Source: Chloroflexota bacterium
Lineage (GTDB): Bacteria > Chloroflexota > Dehalococcoidia > Lucifugimonadales > UBA3495
Direction: 5' to 3'
Length of the DNA stretch: 64,000 nucleotides
Assembly (NCBI GenBank): GCA_028874075.1
Contig: JAPPLU010000092.1
Span: 1-64,000 of the forward strand
The notes beneath the pieces were generated by a model. That model made no database searches and was not told where the DNA came from. It saw only the letters and a program-made list of their open reading frames with translations. Positions 52,542 to 60,989 of the stretch are shown piece after piece; the stretch's first letter is position 1, and the number at the start of each line of letters is the position of its first letter. Made by a program: the position numbers and the translations under genes.

Positions 52542-53342
52542 GTGGCACAAGAAGAAAACGCAACAAACAACCATACTTCCCACGCGGGTGTCGCCGAATC
52601 CAGAATGATCCTGGAACTGCGTGAGGTCTCCGTTCACTTTGGCGCGGTGGTAGCCCTGGAACGGGTTACCCTGGGCGTGGGACGGGGCGAACTGGCCGCC
52701 GTAATGGGGCCTAACGGTGCCGGCAAGTCCACCGTCTTGAAGGCCATTATGGGCCTGGCGCCCGTGGTCGGCGGCCAGGTGTTCTGGCGGGGGACGCCCC
52801 TGGTTGCCGCAACCCACGACATAGTCAAGCAGGGCATTTCGTTCGTACCCCAGGGCCGCCGGGTTTTCACCCACTTGTCCGTAATTGAAAACCTGGAACT
52901 GGGCTGCCTTTACCTGAACGACCGGGCCGAACAGGCACGGCGGTTGGAGTCGGTTCTGGAACTCTTCCCCATCCTGTACGAGAAACGGCGGGACATGGCC
53001 AGCCAGATGTCCGGTGGCCAGCAGCAGATGCTGGCCCTGGGCCGAGGACTCATGGCAAATCCCGAGGTGCTGCTGCTGGACGAACCCACCTTGGGTCTGG
53101 CCCCCATTGTGGTCAAAGAGGTCTTTGAGAAGGTCCACGAAATAAACGAACGGCTCCGCACCACGATTTTCGTCGTCGAGCACAACATTAAGGGCGTACT
53201 GGACATCGCCAGCCGGGCATATATCCTGGACAAGGGGCGGCTAGTGCACAGCGGCACACCTCAATCGGTGCAGGACACCAGCATCCTCACCGACGTCTTC
53301 CTGGGCCGACTCAACGTCGGAGAGGGAGAGGACACAGATTAA
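52542..53342 (+). CDS. ABC transporter ATP-binding protein (LivF-like)
   Basis: 266-residue ATPase paired with LivG. A ~25-residue N-terminal extension precedes the domain. Walker A MGPNGAGKST, Q-loop FVPQGRRVFTHLSV, signature MSGGQQQMLALGRGLM, Walker B LLLDEPTLGLAP, and H-loop VEHNIK. GTG start. Last of the transporter genes. Confidence 0.9.
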   Translation: MAQEENATNNHTSHAGVAESRMILELREVSVHFGAVVALERVTLGVGRGELAAVMGPNGAGKSTVLKAIMGLAPVVGGQVFWRGTPLVAATHDIVKQGISFVPQGRRVFTHLSVIENLELGCLYLNDRAEQARRLESVLELFPILYEKRRDMASQMSGGQQQMLALGRGLMANPEVLLLDEPTLGLAPIVVKEVFEKVHEINERLRTTIFVVEHNIKGVLDIASRAYILDKGRLVHSGTPQSVQDTSILTDVFLGRLNVGEGEDTD

Positions 53343-53349
53343 CTCTGCG

Positions 53350-54093
53350 GTGCGTACCCTCAACAACCAGAGATGCTCTAAACCCTCGGAGACATTCTTG
53401 CAGTTCCACCAAGTAATCGACCTCAGCCACACCCTGAACCGGAACATCCCTCAATGGCCCGGCGACCCCAAGCCGGAATTTGAAGAAGTGTCCAACTTAG
53501 AACGGGACGGATTCTACCATCGCCGCCTTTCCCTGGGCGAACACTCCGGTACCCACGTTAACGCCCCGGCCGGATTTCATCCAGCTGGCGTGGGTCTAGA
53601 CCAGTATCCACCTTCGGCTTTCGTGACTCCCGCTATCGTCATAGACGTTCGGGAACGGGCTGCGGCCAACCCTGATTACCGCCTCGGGGTAAACGTGCTG
53701 CTGGAATGGGAAAAGGAACACGGAATCATTCCCGCCGGTACTGTGGCACTGCTCCACTCCGGCTGGGACGAGAAGTGGAATGACCCCCAGACGTACCTGG
53801 GGGAGAGTGATGACGGGGTACTTCACTTTCCGGGATTTGGCGTCGAAGCCCTGGGGGTGCTGCTCACTCAACGAGGCGCCGCGGGCATTGGGATAGACAC
53901 CCACGGCGTGGATGGGGGCAGAGACACAACCTTTTCCATCAACCGGCGAACACTGGAGCAGCCCCGAATTGTGCTGGAGAACCTGTGCAATCTCGACCAG
54001 TTGCCCCCTCTGGGCGTCACTCTCGTAATCGGGGCTTTGCGTCTCCAGGGAGGCAGCGGGTCCCCGGCCTCGGTGCTGGCATTCCTCCCTTAG
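53350..54093 (+). CDS. Cyclase-family protein (metal-dependent hydrolase)
   Basis: 247 residues of the cyclase/kynurenine-formamidase superfamily. Metal motif reads H65-S-G-T-H69-V-N71-A-P; the canonical form HxGTHxDxP has Asp where this has Asn. Other signatures: GTVALLHSGWDEKW and GIGIDTHGVDGG. It starts 7 bases after the LivF-like gene, so it is probably cotranscribed and acts on the imported ligand or a product of it. Typical reactions are hydrolysis of formyl-amides or cyclic imides. Confidence 0.82.
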   Translation: MRTLNNQRCSKPSETFLQFHQVIDLSHTLNRNIPQWPGDPKPEFEEVSNLERDGFYHRRLSLGEHSGTHVNAPAGFHPAGVGLDQYPPSAFVTPAIVIDVRERAAANPDYRLGVNVLLEWEKEHGIIPAGTVALLHSGWDEKWNDPQTYLGESDDGVLHFPGFGVEALGVLLTQRGAAGIGIDTHGVDGGRDTTFSINRRTLEQPRIVLENLCNLDQLPPLGVTLVIGALRLQGGSGSPASVLAFLP

Positions 54094-54253
54094 CTCCCTG
54101 CCACACTTTGCAAGGCCAATTCGTCGGAAGACAATTCCGCCCGAACCTGCCCAGCCAGGTTATCAACCCCAGATGGGTGAATACCTGACTGACCAAGAAT
54201 CGGGCGGAACCAAGTCGATAGCGGTTGATTGTGTGCCGGGCCTCCGTAGTGAG

Positions 54254-54649
54254 CTACAGCTTGGCCACTCCGGCGGCAGCACAGTCCTCGTCCTGCTGGC
54301 TGGTACCGCCGCCCACACCGCAGGCCCCTTCGATCACGCCGTTTCGGATAATGGGCACCGCGCCCTGCCCCATGATCATCGCGCCACCCGAAGCGGCGTT
54401 AATCCCGGCTGGCGTGGGCTGGGTGGCCCGTTCCTGCATTTCACCGCTGGCCCGGCCAAAAGCCGCTGAAGCCACAGCCTTTCCCTGGCACCCGTAGGCG
54501 CTGGCCCAAATGGCCCCGTCCATCCGCTGCATGGCGATGAGCCTGCCGCCGCCGTCTACCACCGCCGCACTTATCTTGATGTTCAGTTCCGCCGCTTGGG
54601 CCAGTGCCCCCTCAACTATCCGGTTTGCTTCTTCCAATGAAATCGCCAC
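54254..54649 (-). CDS. GlcG/HbpS family heme-binding-like protein
   Basis: 131-residue member of the GlcG/HbpS family (PF03928-like). SLEEANRIVEGALAQA, a VVDGGGRLIAMQRMDGA strand-turn, and the Gly-rich AIGVGGGT-like ending (GACGVGGGTSQQDE). Some relatives bind heme or cobalamin; others are encoded near glycolate or diol metabolism genes. GTG start with GAGGTGCATC upstream. Confidence 0.8.
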   Translation of the reverse strand: MAISLEEANRIVEGALAQAAELNIKISAAVVDGGGRLIAMQRMDGAIWASAYGCQGKAVASAAFGRASGEMQERATQPTPAGINAASGGAMIMGQGAVPIIRNGVIEGACGVGGGTSQQDEDCAAAGVAKL

Positions 54650-54777
54650 GATGCACCTCTAAAGTATGGGATGGCTAATTCTAGCCCACCGTCCGGTGGC
54701 TGCCAACTAAAAGGACCGGTCGGAAGGATTTGTCATCTCGCGGCGTGTCGACATCCACCAAACGACCGTTGGTAAGG

Positions 54778-54786
54778 TGTTATACT
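54778..54786 (+). promoter_or_regulatory. Extended -10 promoter before hisF
   Basis: TG-T-TATACT matches an extended -10 element. Transcription would start near 54793, 36 bases before the hisF ATG. It supports the shorter hisF start. Confidence 0.55.
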
Positions 54787-54828
54787 TCCTTTTGCCTTCA
54801 AGAAAAGGCGTCGGAGAGTTCCCGGAAC

Positions 54829-55659
54829 ATGCTGACCAAACGCATCATCCCCTGCCTCGACGTTGATGCCGGCCGTGTCGTCAAAGGCACAAGTTTCGTA
54901 AACCTGCGTGACGCCGGCGACCCGGCCGAGTTGGCCGCCCTGTATGACCGGGAGGGCGGAGACGAACTGGTCTTCCTGGATATTACTGCCAGCGCCGACT
55001 CCCGCAACACCATGGTTGATGTTGTCCAGCGGGTATCGGAGCAGGTCTTCATACCCCTCACCGTAGGCGGAGGGATCCGCACCCTTGAAGACATGCGCCG
55101 GATGCTTAACGCCGGCGCCGACAAAGTGTCCATCAACACCGCCGCTATCAACAGCCCGGAAACCATCTCCAGTGGAGCGGCCCAGTTCGGCAGCCAGTGC
55201 ATCGTGGTGGCCATAGACGCCAAGCGGGTTAAGCCCGGAGAGGAGACCAGGGAAGGACAATGCCACCCTGCCGTTGACTCATCCATCGCCCTGGACGAGA
55301 ACTCCGGATGGGAGGTATACACTCACGGCGGTCGCAACTCCACGGGCATTGATGCCGTCAAATGGGCCGCCCAGGCCGTGGAACGCGGTGCCGGAGAAAT
55401 CCTGCTCACCAGTATGGACGCCGACGGCCAGCTTTCAGGGTACGACCTGGAACTCACCGCCGCCATTTCCGGAGCCGTCCCTGTACCGGTCATCGCCAGC
55501 GGCGGAGCAGGAACCCTGGACCATCTATACGACGCCCTTGACCGGGGCAGGGCCGACGCAGTGCTCGCAGCCTCCATATTCCACTACGGCGCCTACAGCA
55601 TTGCCCAGGCCAAGGAATACCTGGGCGCCAGGGGCATCCCCGTGCGGCCCAACCCCTGA
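54829..55659 (+). CDS. hisF: Imidazole glycerol phosphate synthase cyclase subunit
   Basis: TIM-barrel subunit (276 residues) that with HisH makes imidazole glycerol phosphate and AICAR. Catalytic Asp11 ([15 protein letters not shown]) and the second Asp in [11 protein letters not shown]. Phosphate loops [11 protein letters not shown] and [11 protein letters not shown]. The ATG at 54829 is preferred to a start 99 bases earlier, because the extra N-terminus is unrelated and a promoter lies in it. No hisH is in the window. Confidence 0.93.
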   Translation: MLTKRIIPCLDVDAGRVVKGTSFVNLRDAGDPAELAALYDREGGDELVFLDITASADSRNTMVDVVQRVSEQVFIPLTVGGGIRTLEDMRRMLNAGADKVSINTAAINSPETISSGAAQFGSQCIVVAIDAKRVKPGEETREGQCHPAVDSSIALDENSGWEVYTHGGRNSTGIDAVKWAAQAVERGAGEILLTSMDADGQLSGYDLELTAAISGAVPVPVIASGGAGTLDHLYDALDRGRADAVLAASIFHYGAYSIAQAKEYLGARGIPVRPNP

Positions 55660-55722
55660 AAGAAGAACGGGCGGCTCCCATGATTGAATCCGCCAGACCG
55701 CAGAAGGACGAGACTACAGTTC

Positions 55723-56418
55723 ATGACCAAGATTACTACACTGATATTTGACGCCTTCGGCACCCTTTTCCAGGACACGCCGGACCACTGGAACGCGGCC
55801 ATGGGTGCCATAATCGAACAGCAAGGCCTGGATGTTTCCGTAGACACGCTGAACGAGGCCTGGCTGGATGCATGCAGCGGGTTTAGAAGCACCCGCAGCG
55901 ATTCCCGTTTCCCCTTTCAGTCCTACACCACCGCCTGGCGGGACGCCTTTGCCGAAGCGTTCCGCGTCCTCGACATTCCGGGCGACCCGGATGCCGCTGC
56001 CGGCTACTGGATCAACAACATGGGACAGCGGGAACCTTACCCGGAAACCCGCGAAGCCCTGGAGGCAGTGTCCCGAAAGTACCGGGTTGTTGTCCTGTCC
56101 AATGCCGACGATTGCTTCCTGGACCCCGTGCTGGAGCGGTTGGACTTTCCATTTGCCGCCACCTTGTCGTCCGAAGGCGGCCAGACCTATAAGCCCAATC
56201 CGGAACTGTTCCATACTCTCTTGAAACAACTGGACGTCGCCTCTGAAGAAGCGGTCTACGTGGGAGATCGCCAGTTGGAGGACGTTAAGGGCGCCAGGCT
56301 TGCGGGGCTGGGCACCGTCTGGATCAACCGCACAGGAACGAATGCGGACCCAAACTTGCCAGCACCAGACCACTGCATAACCAGCCTGCTGGACCTGGTC
56401 ACGCTCTTCGACCATTAG
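55723..56418 (+). CDS. HAD-superfamily hydrolase
   Basis: 231 residues. Motif I IFDAFGTLF (nucleophile Asp10), motif II VVLSNADD, motif III-IV KPNPELFHTLL and VYVGDRQLEDVKGARLAG. Motif I has Phe where phosphatases have the second Asp (DxD), so it looks more like the haloacid-dehalogenase-type clade. It sits between hisF and hisIE, so a link to histidine synthesis is possible, but the motif does not favour histidinol phosphatase. The ATG at 55723 is preferred to a TTG at 55684. Confidence 0.82.
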   Translation: MTKITTLIFDAFGTLFQDTPDHWNAAMGAIIEQQGLDVSVDTLNEAWLDACSGFRSTRSDSRFPFQSYTTAWRDAFAEAFRVLDIPGDPDAAAGYWINNMGQREPYPETREALEAVSRKYRVVVLSNADDCFLDPVLERLDFPFAATLSSEGGQTYKPNPELFHTLLKQLDVASEEAVYVGDRQLEDVKGARLAGLGTVWINRTGTNADPNLPAPDHCITSLLDLVTLFDH

Positions 56419-56449
56419 CATCCCCCATCCCGGCTCGAGGTGAACTGTA

Positions 56450-57070
56450 ATGAAGGTAAAACTGAACGAAAAGGGCCTGGTACCCGCCATTGCCCAGGAT
56501 ATCAACACCGGCGAAGTCCTGATGTTGGGATACATGAACCCGGGCTCCTTGAAACGGACGGTGGAAGGGGAACAGGTCTGGTTTTACAGTCGCAGCCGCG
56601 AGGACCTGTGGCATAAGGGCGAAGTTTCCGGCAATTACCTTAACCTGCGAGAGGCCTACGTCGACTGCGATGCGGACACCATCCTCCTGAAGGTGCAGCC
56701 CGACGGCCCAGCCTGTCACACCGGAGAAATTACCTGCTTCTACACCCCCATGGAAGACCTTCCCGAGGACTACGAGGTCACTGAGACGGGTTCCGGAATC
56801 CTGGACGAACTCTTTGCCCTGATCCAGGACCGGCAGCGGGAACAGCCCGAAGGAAGTTACACCGTAAGCCTTCTCCAGGAAGGCGTGGCCCGCGTATCCC
56901 AGAAAGTCATCGAGGAGGCCGGCGAGTCTGCACTGGCCGCTGTGCAGGGGGAACGGGAGGCATTAGCCGGAGAAGTAGCGGACCTGCTCTACCACACTCT
57001 GGTCTTGCTGGCGGCCAGTGGTTCCCGCCCTCAGGATGTGTGGGACGCCCTGCGGCAACGACGGGGCTAG
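56450..57070 (+). CDS. hisIE: Bifunctional phosphoribosyl-AMP cyclohydrolase/phosphoribosyl-ATP pyrophosphatase
   Basis: 206-residue fusion for steps 2 and 3 of histidine synthesis. HisI part (1-105): MLGYMNPGSLKRT, VWFYSRSREDLWHKGEVSGN and the metal-binding CDADTILL with C-x-H-T-G (ACHTGEITCF). HisE part (115-206): LFALIQDRQREQPEGSYT, VSQKVIEEAGESALAA and EVADLLYHTLVLLA. GAGGTGAACTGTA precedes the ATG. Confidence 0.92.
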   Translation: MKVKLNEKGLVPAIAQDINTGEVLMLGYMNPGSLKRTVEGEQVWFYSRSREDLWHKGEVSGNYLNLREAYVDCDADTILLKVQPDGPACHTGEITCFYTPMEDLPEDYEVTETGSGILDELFALIQDRQREQPEGSYTVSLLQEGVARVSQKVIEEAGESALAAVQGEREALAGEVADLLYHTLVLLAASGSRPQDVWDALRQRRG

Positions 57071-57126
57071 CGGACCTGCGCCCATTCCCCTAAGGCTGGT
57101 CCGCCCGTCAATTCAAGCCCAGTACC

Positions 57127-57202
57127 GTTGGCCCATTCGTGGTAACCTGTTGGCCCGTTCGTGGTGACCTGTTGGCCCGTTCGTGGTGAGCTTGTCGAAC
57201 CA
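57127..57202. repeat. Three 22-bp tandem repeats ending in a palindrome
   Basis: Units at 57127-57148, 57149-57170 and 57171-57192, each of the form GTTGGCCCRTTCGTGGTRA plus CCT or GCT (unit 1 reads CCCA..GGTAA; units 2 and 3 CCCG..GGTGA). The third continues to TTGTCGAACCAC, giving an imperfect palindrome with GTTCGTGGTGAG. It lies in the 208-base spacer between the convergent hisIE and S51 peptidase genes. Confidence 0.75.
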
Positions 57203-57278
57203 CCTCCGGGCAGCCTCTCGACGACCTCCGTGCAGAGGGGGAATTAACTCCCGAATCAATGAACCGGAATATTAGGCT

Positions 57279-57962
57279 TCAGCCGGTCTTGAAGGTCTCT
57301 GCGGCTTCAAATTGCTGCCAGCCCTCATGTCGGTAAACGGTAATCTTCCCGTGGCCTGATACCCGCCACTCTCCTCCGCTGCCCAGGCAAGCCGTCTGCG
57401 CGTCGATTCCCAGGATGGTCAGGTCATTGGAGAGCCTATCCATCACCTGTTCCGCCACCTGGTCGGGGTTGCTCCGTTCGTGATGGGGCAGCACACAGAC
57501 ACCTTCCGCAATCCCCAGCCCGTTAACCCACTCGTCAGACCGTGGTCTCCGCATAACCGAGCCCATCACCATGGCTCCGGCGCTGGAACCGGCAAGGATG
57601 GCGCCGCTTTCCACCGCCTCCAGTATCGCTGCCAGCAAGCGCGAATCCTGCAAAGTCTCCAGCAAATGGTTGGGATTGCCACCGGTGAAATATATTACAT
57701 CCGCGCCGGCAAGACGCTCCACCATCCCCGGGTCGTCCGCCTGTTCCCGTTCAAGAATCATCAACGGCTGCCCGTTTCCGCCAAGCCCGGTGAAATGCGT
57801 AACTCCGTCGTGCGCCGCCTTGACCGGACCGTTAACGGCGGCCGTGGGCAACACCACCACCCGGGCCTGCTCCTTGCCCGTAGCGGCCAGAATCTCCTGG
57901 TCCATATCAACACAGTAACGCCGAAATTCGTCGCCACCTACCAGCGCGATTAGTCCCGCCAT
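57279..57962 (-). CDS. Peptidase S51/cyanophycinase-like protein
   Basis: 227 residues of the S51 family (cyanophycinase, dipeptidase E). Nucleophile Ser127 in the GSSAGAM elbow, YFTGGNPNHLLETL loop before it, GGDEFRR at the start, and LPHHERSN after the nucleophile, which may provide the catalytic His. Substrates are Asp-containing dipeptides or cyanophycin. The ATG at 57962 has GGGGGAA upstream and is preferred to the start at 58004. Confidence 0.8.
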   Translation of the reverse strand: MAGLIALVGGDEFRRYCVDMDQEILAATGKEQARVVVLPTAAVNGPVKAAHDGVTHFTGLGGNGQPLMILEREQADDPGMVERLAGADVIYFTGGNPNHLLETLQDSRLLAAILEAVESGAILAGSSAGAMVMGSVMRRPRSDEWVNGLGIAEGVCVLPHHERSNPDQVAEQVMDRLSNDLTILGIDAQTACLGSGGEWRVSGHGKITVYRHEGWQQFEAAETFKTG

Positions 57963-58181
57963 GCTTCCCCCTGTTGCATGTTCCCTGAAAGTGCTGCCCG
58001 TCATTCTAACAAATCCTGGAGCTGTTCAGGCCAACTGAGAAATGGACCACTGTTCACGGAGTCCGCGTTTAACGGGTTACCCATCTATGCTAAACTCAAG
58101 CCAATATTTCGAACCTGGCTGGTAGCAGGGGATCCCGCTCTAAAGCCTGTTGCTGAAATCGAATCTACAACGGAGGAAACC

Positions 58182-59171
58182 ATGGCGGACATAGTCCTGG
58201 GACTGGGTTCATCCCACAGCCCCCAGTTAAGCACCCCTTCCGAAATGTGGCTGGCCTACGGCGAAGGCGACCGGCGGCACCAGGAGTTATGGGCCGCCGA
58301 CGGCAAACCCTATTCCTATGATGAACTGATGTCCAGCGTTGACCGGGCGGTCATAGAGAAGGAATTGGCCGACGACCGCATGGCCACCCGTTACACCGCC
58401 TGCCAGCAGGGCATCGCCACCCTGGGCGCCACCCTGGAGGAAAAAGCTCCTGACGTCGTGGTTATGATAGGCGACGACCAGCTGGAAATGTTCAACGAGG
58501 GCAACATGCCCGCCATGCTGGTCTATTGGGGCGACACCATTCGCAACGTGCCCGTTCCCATACCCGAGGCGGCCCCCCCTTTCCGGAAGGCCAACGCCTG
58601 GGGCTGGTTTGCCGATCGGGAGATCGACTATCCCATCGCCTCAGACCTGGGGCGCCACCTCATAGAGTACCTGGTGGACCGGCGGTTCGACGTCGCCCAC
58701 TCCCGGCGGACTCCCAAGGGCCAGGGCATGGGCCATGCATTTGGCTATCTGTACCAGCGCATCCTGAAACAGAAGCCCACTCCCGCACTGCCCATCATGG
58801 TCAACACCTACTACCCGCCCAACCAGGTTACGCCCCAGCGCTGCTACGAACTGGGTCAGGCCGTCCGCGCCGCCGTTCAGGAGTGGGACAGCGACGCCCG
58901 GGTTGGGGTCATCGCCTCCGGTGGCCTGAGCCACTTCGTCATTGACGAAGACCTGGACCATCACGTCCTCAAGGCCATGGAGAATGGGGACGCCGGCGCG
59001 TTGGCATCTATATCACGGGATAAGCTCAACTCTGGCAATTCGGAAATTCGCAACTGGATAGCAGTGGCCGGAGCCGTTGAACACCTCGATATGAAGGTGG
59101 TGGATTACGTACCCTGTTACCGCTCGCCTGCCGGCACCGGCTGCGCTATGGGTTTTGCCCAGTGGACCTGA
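58182..59171 (+). CDS. Class III (LigB-type) extradiol ring-cleavage dioxygenase
   Basis: 329 residues. Fe(II)-dependent meta-cleavage of catechol-type rings. His12 (GSSHSPQL) is a likely metal ligand; GDDQLEMF (97-104) and SGGLSHFVIDED contain further likely active-site residues. This GDDQ subgroup is often annotated as DODA- or protocatechuate-like dioxygenase catalytic subunit. The ATG at 58182 has GGAGG 6 bases upstream; the 68 upstream codons look non-coding. It begins an oxygenase cluster: a small lipoprotein (10-base overlap), Rieske protein and HpaB-like hydroxylase follow. Confidence 0.85.
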   Translation: MADIVLGLGSSHSPQLSTPSEMWLAYGEGDRRHQELWAADGKPYSYDELMSSVDRAVIEKELADDRMATRYTACQQGIATLGATLEEKAPDVVVMIGDDQLEMFNEGNMPAMLVYWGDTIRNVPVPIPEAAPPFRKANAWGWFADREIDYPIASDLGRHLIEYLVDRRFDVAHSRRTPKGQGMGHAFGYLYQRILKQKPTPALPIMVNTYYPPNQVTPQRCYELGQAVRAAVQEWDSDARVGVIASGGLSHFVIDEDLDHHVLKAMENGDAGALASISRDKLNSGNSEIRNWIAVAGAVEHLDMKVVDYVPCYRSPAGTGCAMGFAQWT

Positions 59172-59542
59172 CCGGTCGTTTCAGGGAATATCTTCCCCGG
59201 TGCTGCTTGTTGCTTCTGTCCCTGGCCCTGTTTCTTGCCCTGGCTTGCGGCCCTTCGGACGAAGACGTAACCAGGGCCGCTGAGGAGTCCATCTCAAGAC
59301 TTGCAGCCCTGGCTGTGGCAAACATGACATGCTCAGTTACCCAAGCCTTCGGCAGCGGAGGGCAGGCTACCGGAATCATGGAGGACTTTACGGGCCGTAT
59401 GGAAGGCCTGACCGACTCCCTGCAGAATGACGGGGAGGCCAGCAACCGCGAGAAGATGCGGGTAATTGACGACATGAACGGCCTGTACCGCGACTGGAAG
59501 GAAGAACTGGAAGAAAGTGGTTGCGAGGTCCCGGATTCCTGA
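59162..59542 (+). CDS. Small lipoprotein of unknown function
   Basis: 126 residues with a lipoprotein signal (SLALFLALAC, Cys29) and an amphipathic helical mature part with two further cysteines (MTCSVT and ESGCEV). The GTG start lies 10 bases inside the end of the extradiol dioxygenase gene. No family recognised. Confidence 0.55.
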   Translation: MDLTGRFREYLPRCCLLLLSLALFLALACGPSDEDVTRAAEESISRLAALAVANMTCSVTQAFGSGGQATGIMEDFTGRMEGLTDSLQNDGEASNREKMRVIDDMNGLYRDWKEELEESGCEVPDS

Positions 59543-59602
59543 AACAGCAGCAGACCCTGCAATGTATGCCAATTATCGAGTATTGGCCTGGAGGAGAATG
59601 AA

Positions 59603-60886
59603 ATGCTGTCCCACGCTGACAACGAAATTTTGACCCGAACTGATCAGGGCACGCCAATGGGCGATGTTATGCGCTGCTACTGGATGCCCGCCCTCCTATC
59701 TTCGGAGCTTCTCGGGGCCGACTGTCCCCCGGTGCGGGTCCGGCTGCTGGGCGAAGACCTGGTAGCTTTCCGCGACACCAACGGCCGGGTGGGCCTGCTG
59801 GACGAGTATTGCCCCCACCGCCTCGCCTCCCTGTTCCTGGGCCGTAACGAGGAATGCGGCCTGCGCTGCGTCTATCACGGCTGGAAGTTCGACGTGGAAG
59901 GCAGCTGCCTGGACATGATGAATGAACCGCCCGGAAGCGACTATCACGCCAAGGTCCGGATCAAGGCCTACCCCACCACCGAACGGGGCGGCGTGGTCTG
60001 GGCCTACATGGGCGAAGAGGACAGCCAGCCCCCGCCCCTGCCCAACTTTGAGTGGGCCACCGTGCCGGAGACACACCGGAAAATTTCCAAGAATCGCCAG
60101 GAGTGCAACTGGCTTCAGGCGCTGGAGGGCGGCATCGACACCGCCCACGCTCCCATCCTGCACCGCACCATCACCGTCGACACCAACAAGCCTGGTATCG
60201 GGGTCAACACCGACTTCGTAACCGGCGGCGCTCCCACCCTGGAAGTCGACGTAACCGACTACGGCTACCGCTACGTTGGTATTCGCGACCTGGGCGAACG
60301 GGGCAACTTCGTCCGGACCTACCAGTACGTTATGCCCTTCCACCAGGCCCGCCCCCGTCAGTCCGGGTACAAGGGCGGAGCCTCCCAGCAAATGATTGCC
60401 GGGCACATGTGGGTGCCCATGGACGACTACAACTGCATGATTTACAACTGGGTCTACAGCTTCGGCCCCGAACCCATTACCGACGAGGAGTTTGTGGAAA
60501 TTGAACGGGGCTATGGCCGCGGCCCCGAAGACATGCTCCCCGACTTCCGAAGCAAGGGCAACCGGGGTAACGACTGGCTCATTGACCGGCAGGTGCAGAA
60601 GTACGAGACCTTCACCGGCATCAACGGCATCAACGCCCAGGACGTGGCGGTGCAGGAAAGCATGGGCGCCATAGTGGACCGCTCCCGGGAAAACCTGACC
60701 CGAAGCGACATGGCCATCATCCAGGCCCGCCGCCTGCTGCTCCAGTCAGTCCAGACCGTCGCCGACGGGGGGCTGCCGCCCGGCGTAGCCCCAACCTACT
60801 ACAATGCCCGCGCCATTGAGGGCATCCTGCCCAAGGGTAGCGACTGGAAGGAAGAGATGCTGGAGCTGATGCACCCCAACTTATAG
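59603..60886 (+). CDS. Rieske-type aromatic-ring oxygenase (oxygenase component)
   Basis: 427 residues. Rieske [2Fe-2S] ligands C70-x-H72 (EYCPHRLA) and C89-x2-H92 (RCVYHGWKF). Mononuclear iron site: D179-x2-H182-x4-H187 in GGIDTAHAPILH; the third ligand is probably an Asp near residue 350. It resembles phthalate 4,5-dioxygenase-like alpha-only oxygenases. No separate reductase or ferredoxin gene is nearby. GGAGG lies 8 bases before the ATG. Confidence 0.88.
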   Translation: MLSHADNEILTRTDQGTPMGDVMRCYWMPALLSSELLGADCPPVRVRLLGEDLVAFRDTNGRVGLLDEYCPHRLASLFLGRNEECGLRCVYHGWKFDVEGSCLDMMNEPPGSDYHAKVRIKAYPTTERGGVVWAYMGEEDSQPPPLPNFEWATVPETHRKISKNRQECNWLQALEGGIDTAHAPILHRTITVDTNKPGIGVNTDFVTGGAPTLEVDVTDYGYRYVGIRDLGERGNFVRTYQYVMPFHQARPRQSGYKGGASQQMIAGHMWVPMDDYNCMIYNWVYSFGPEPITDEEFVEIERGYGRGPEDMLPDFRSKGNRGNDWLIDRQVQKYETFTGINGINAQDVAVQESMGAIVDRSRENLTRSDMAIIQARRLLLQSVQTVADGGLPPGVAPTYYNARAIEGILPKGSDWKEEMLELMHPNL

Positions 60887-60939
60887 CGACAGTGTGCAGT
60901 CCTGATTAGTTGGAGATTGGAGTAAAACGCAAGGGCAAG

Positions 60940-60966
60940 ATCCTGTATATCCTGTTCATCCATGTC
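60940..60966 (+). repeat. Copy of the ATCCTGT..CATCC intergenic repeat
   Basis: Bases 60940-60966 (ATCCTGTATATCCTGTTCAT and following) match 18 of 22 bases of the copy at 20781-20802. It lies just before the HpaB-like gene's ribosome-binding site. Confidence 0.45.
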
Positions 60967-60989
60967 TGAATTACCAAGGAGGGACCGCC

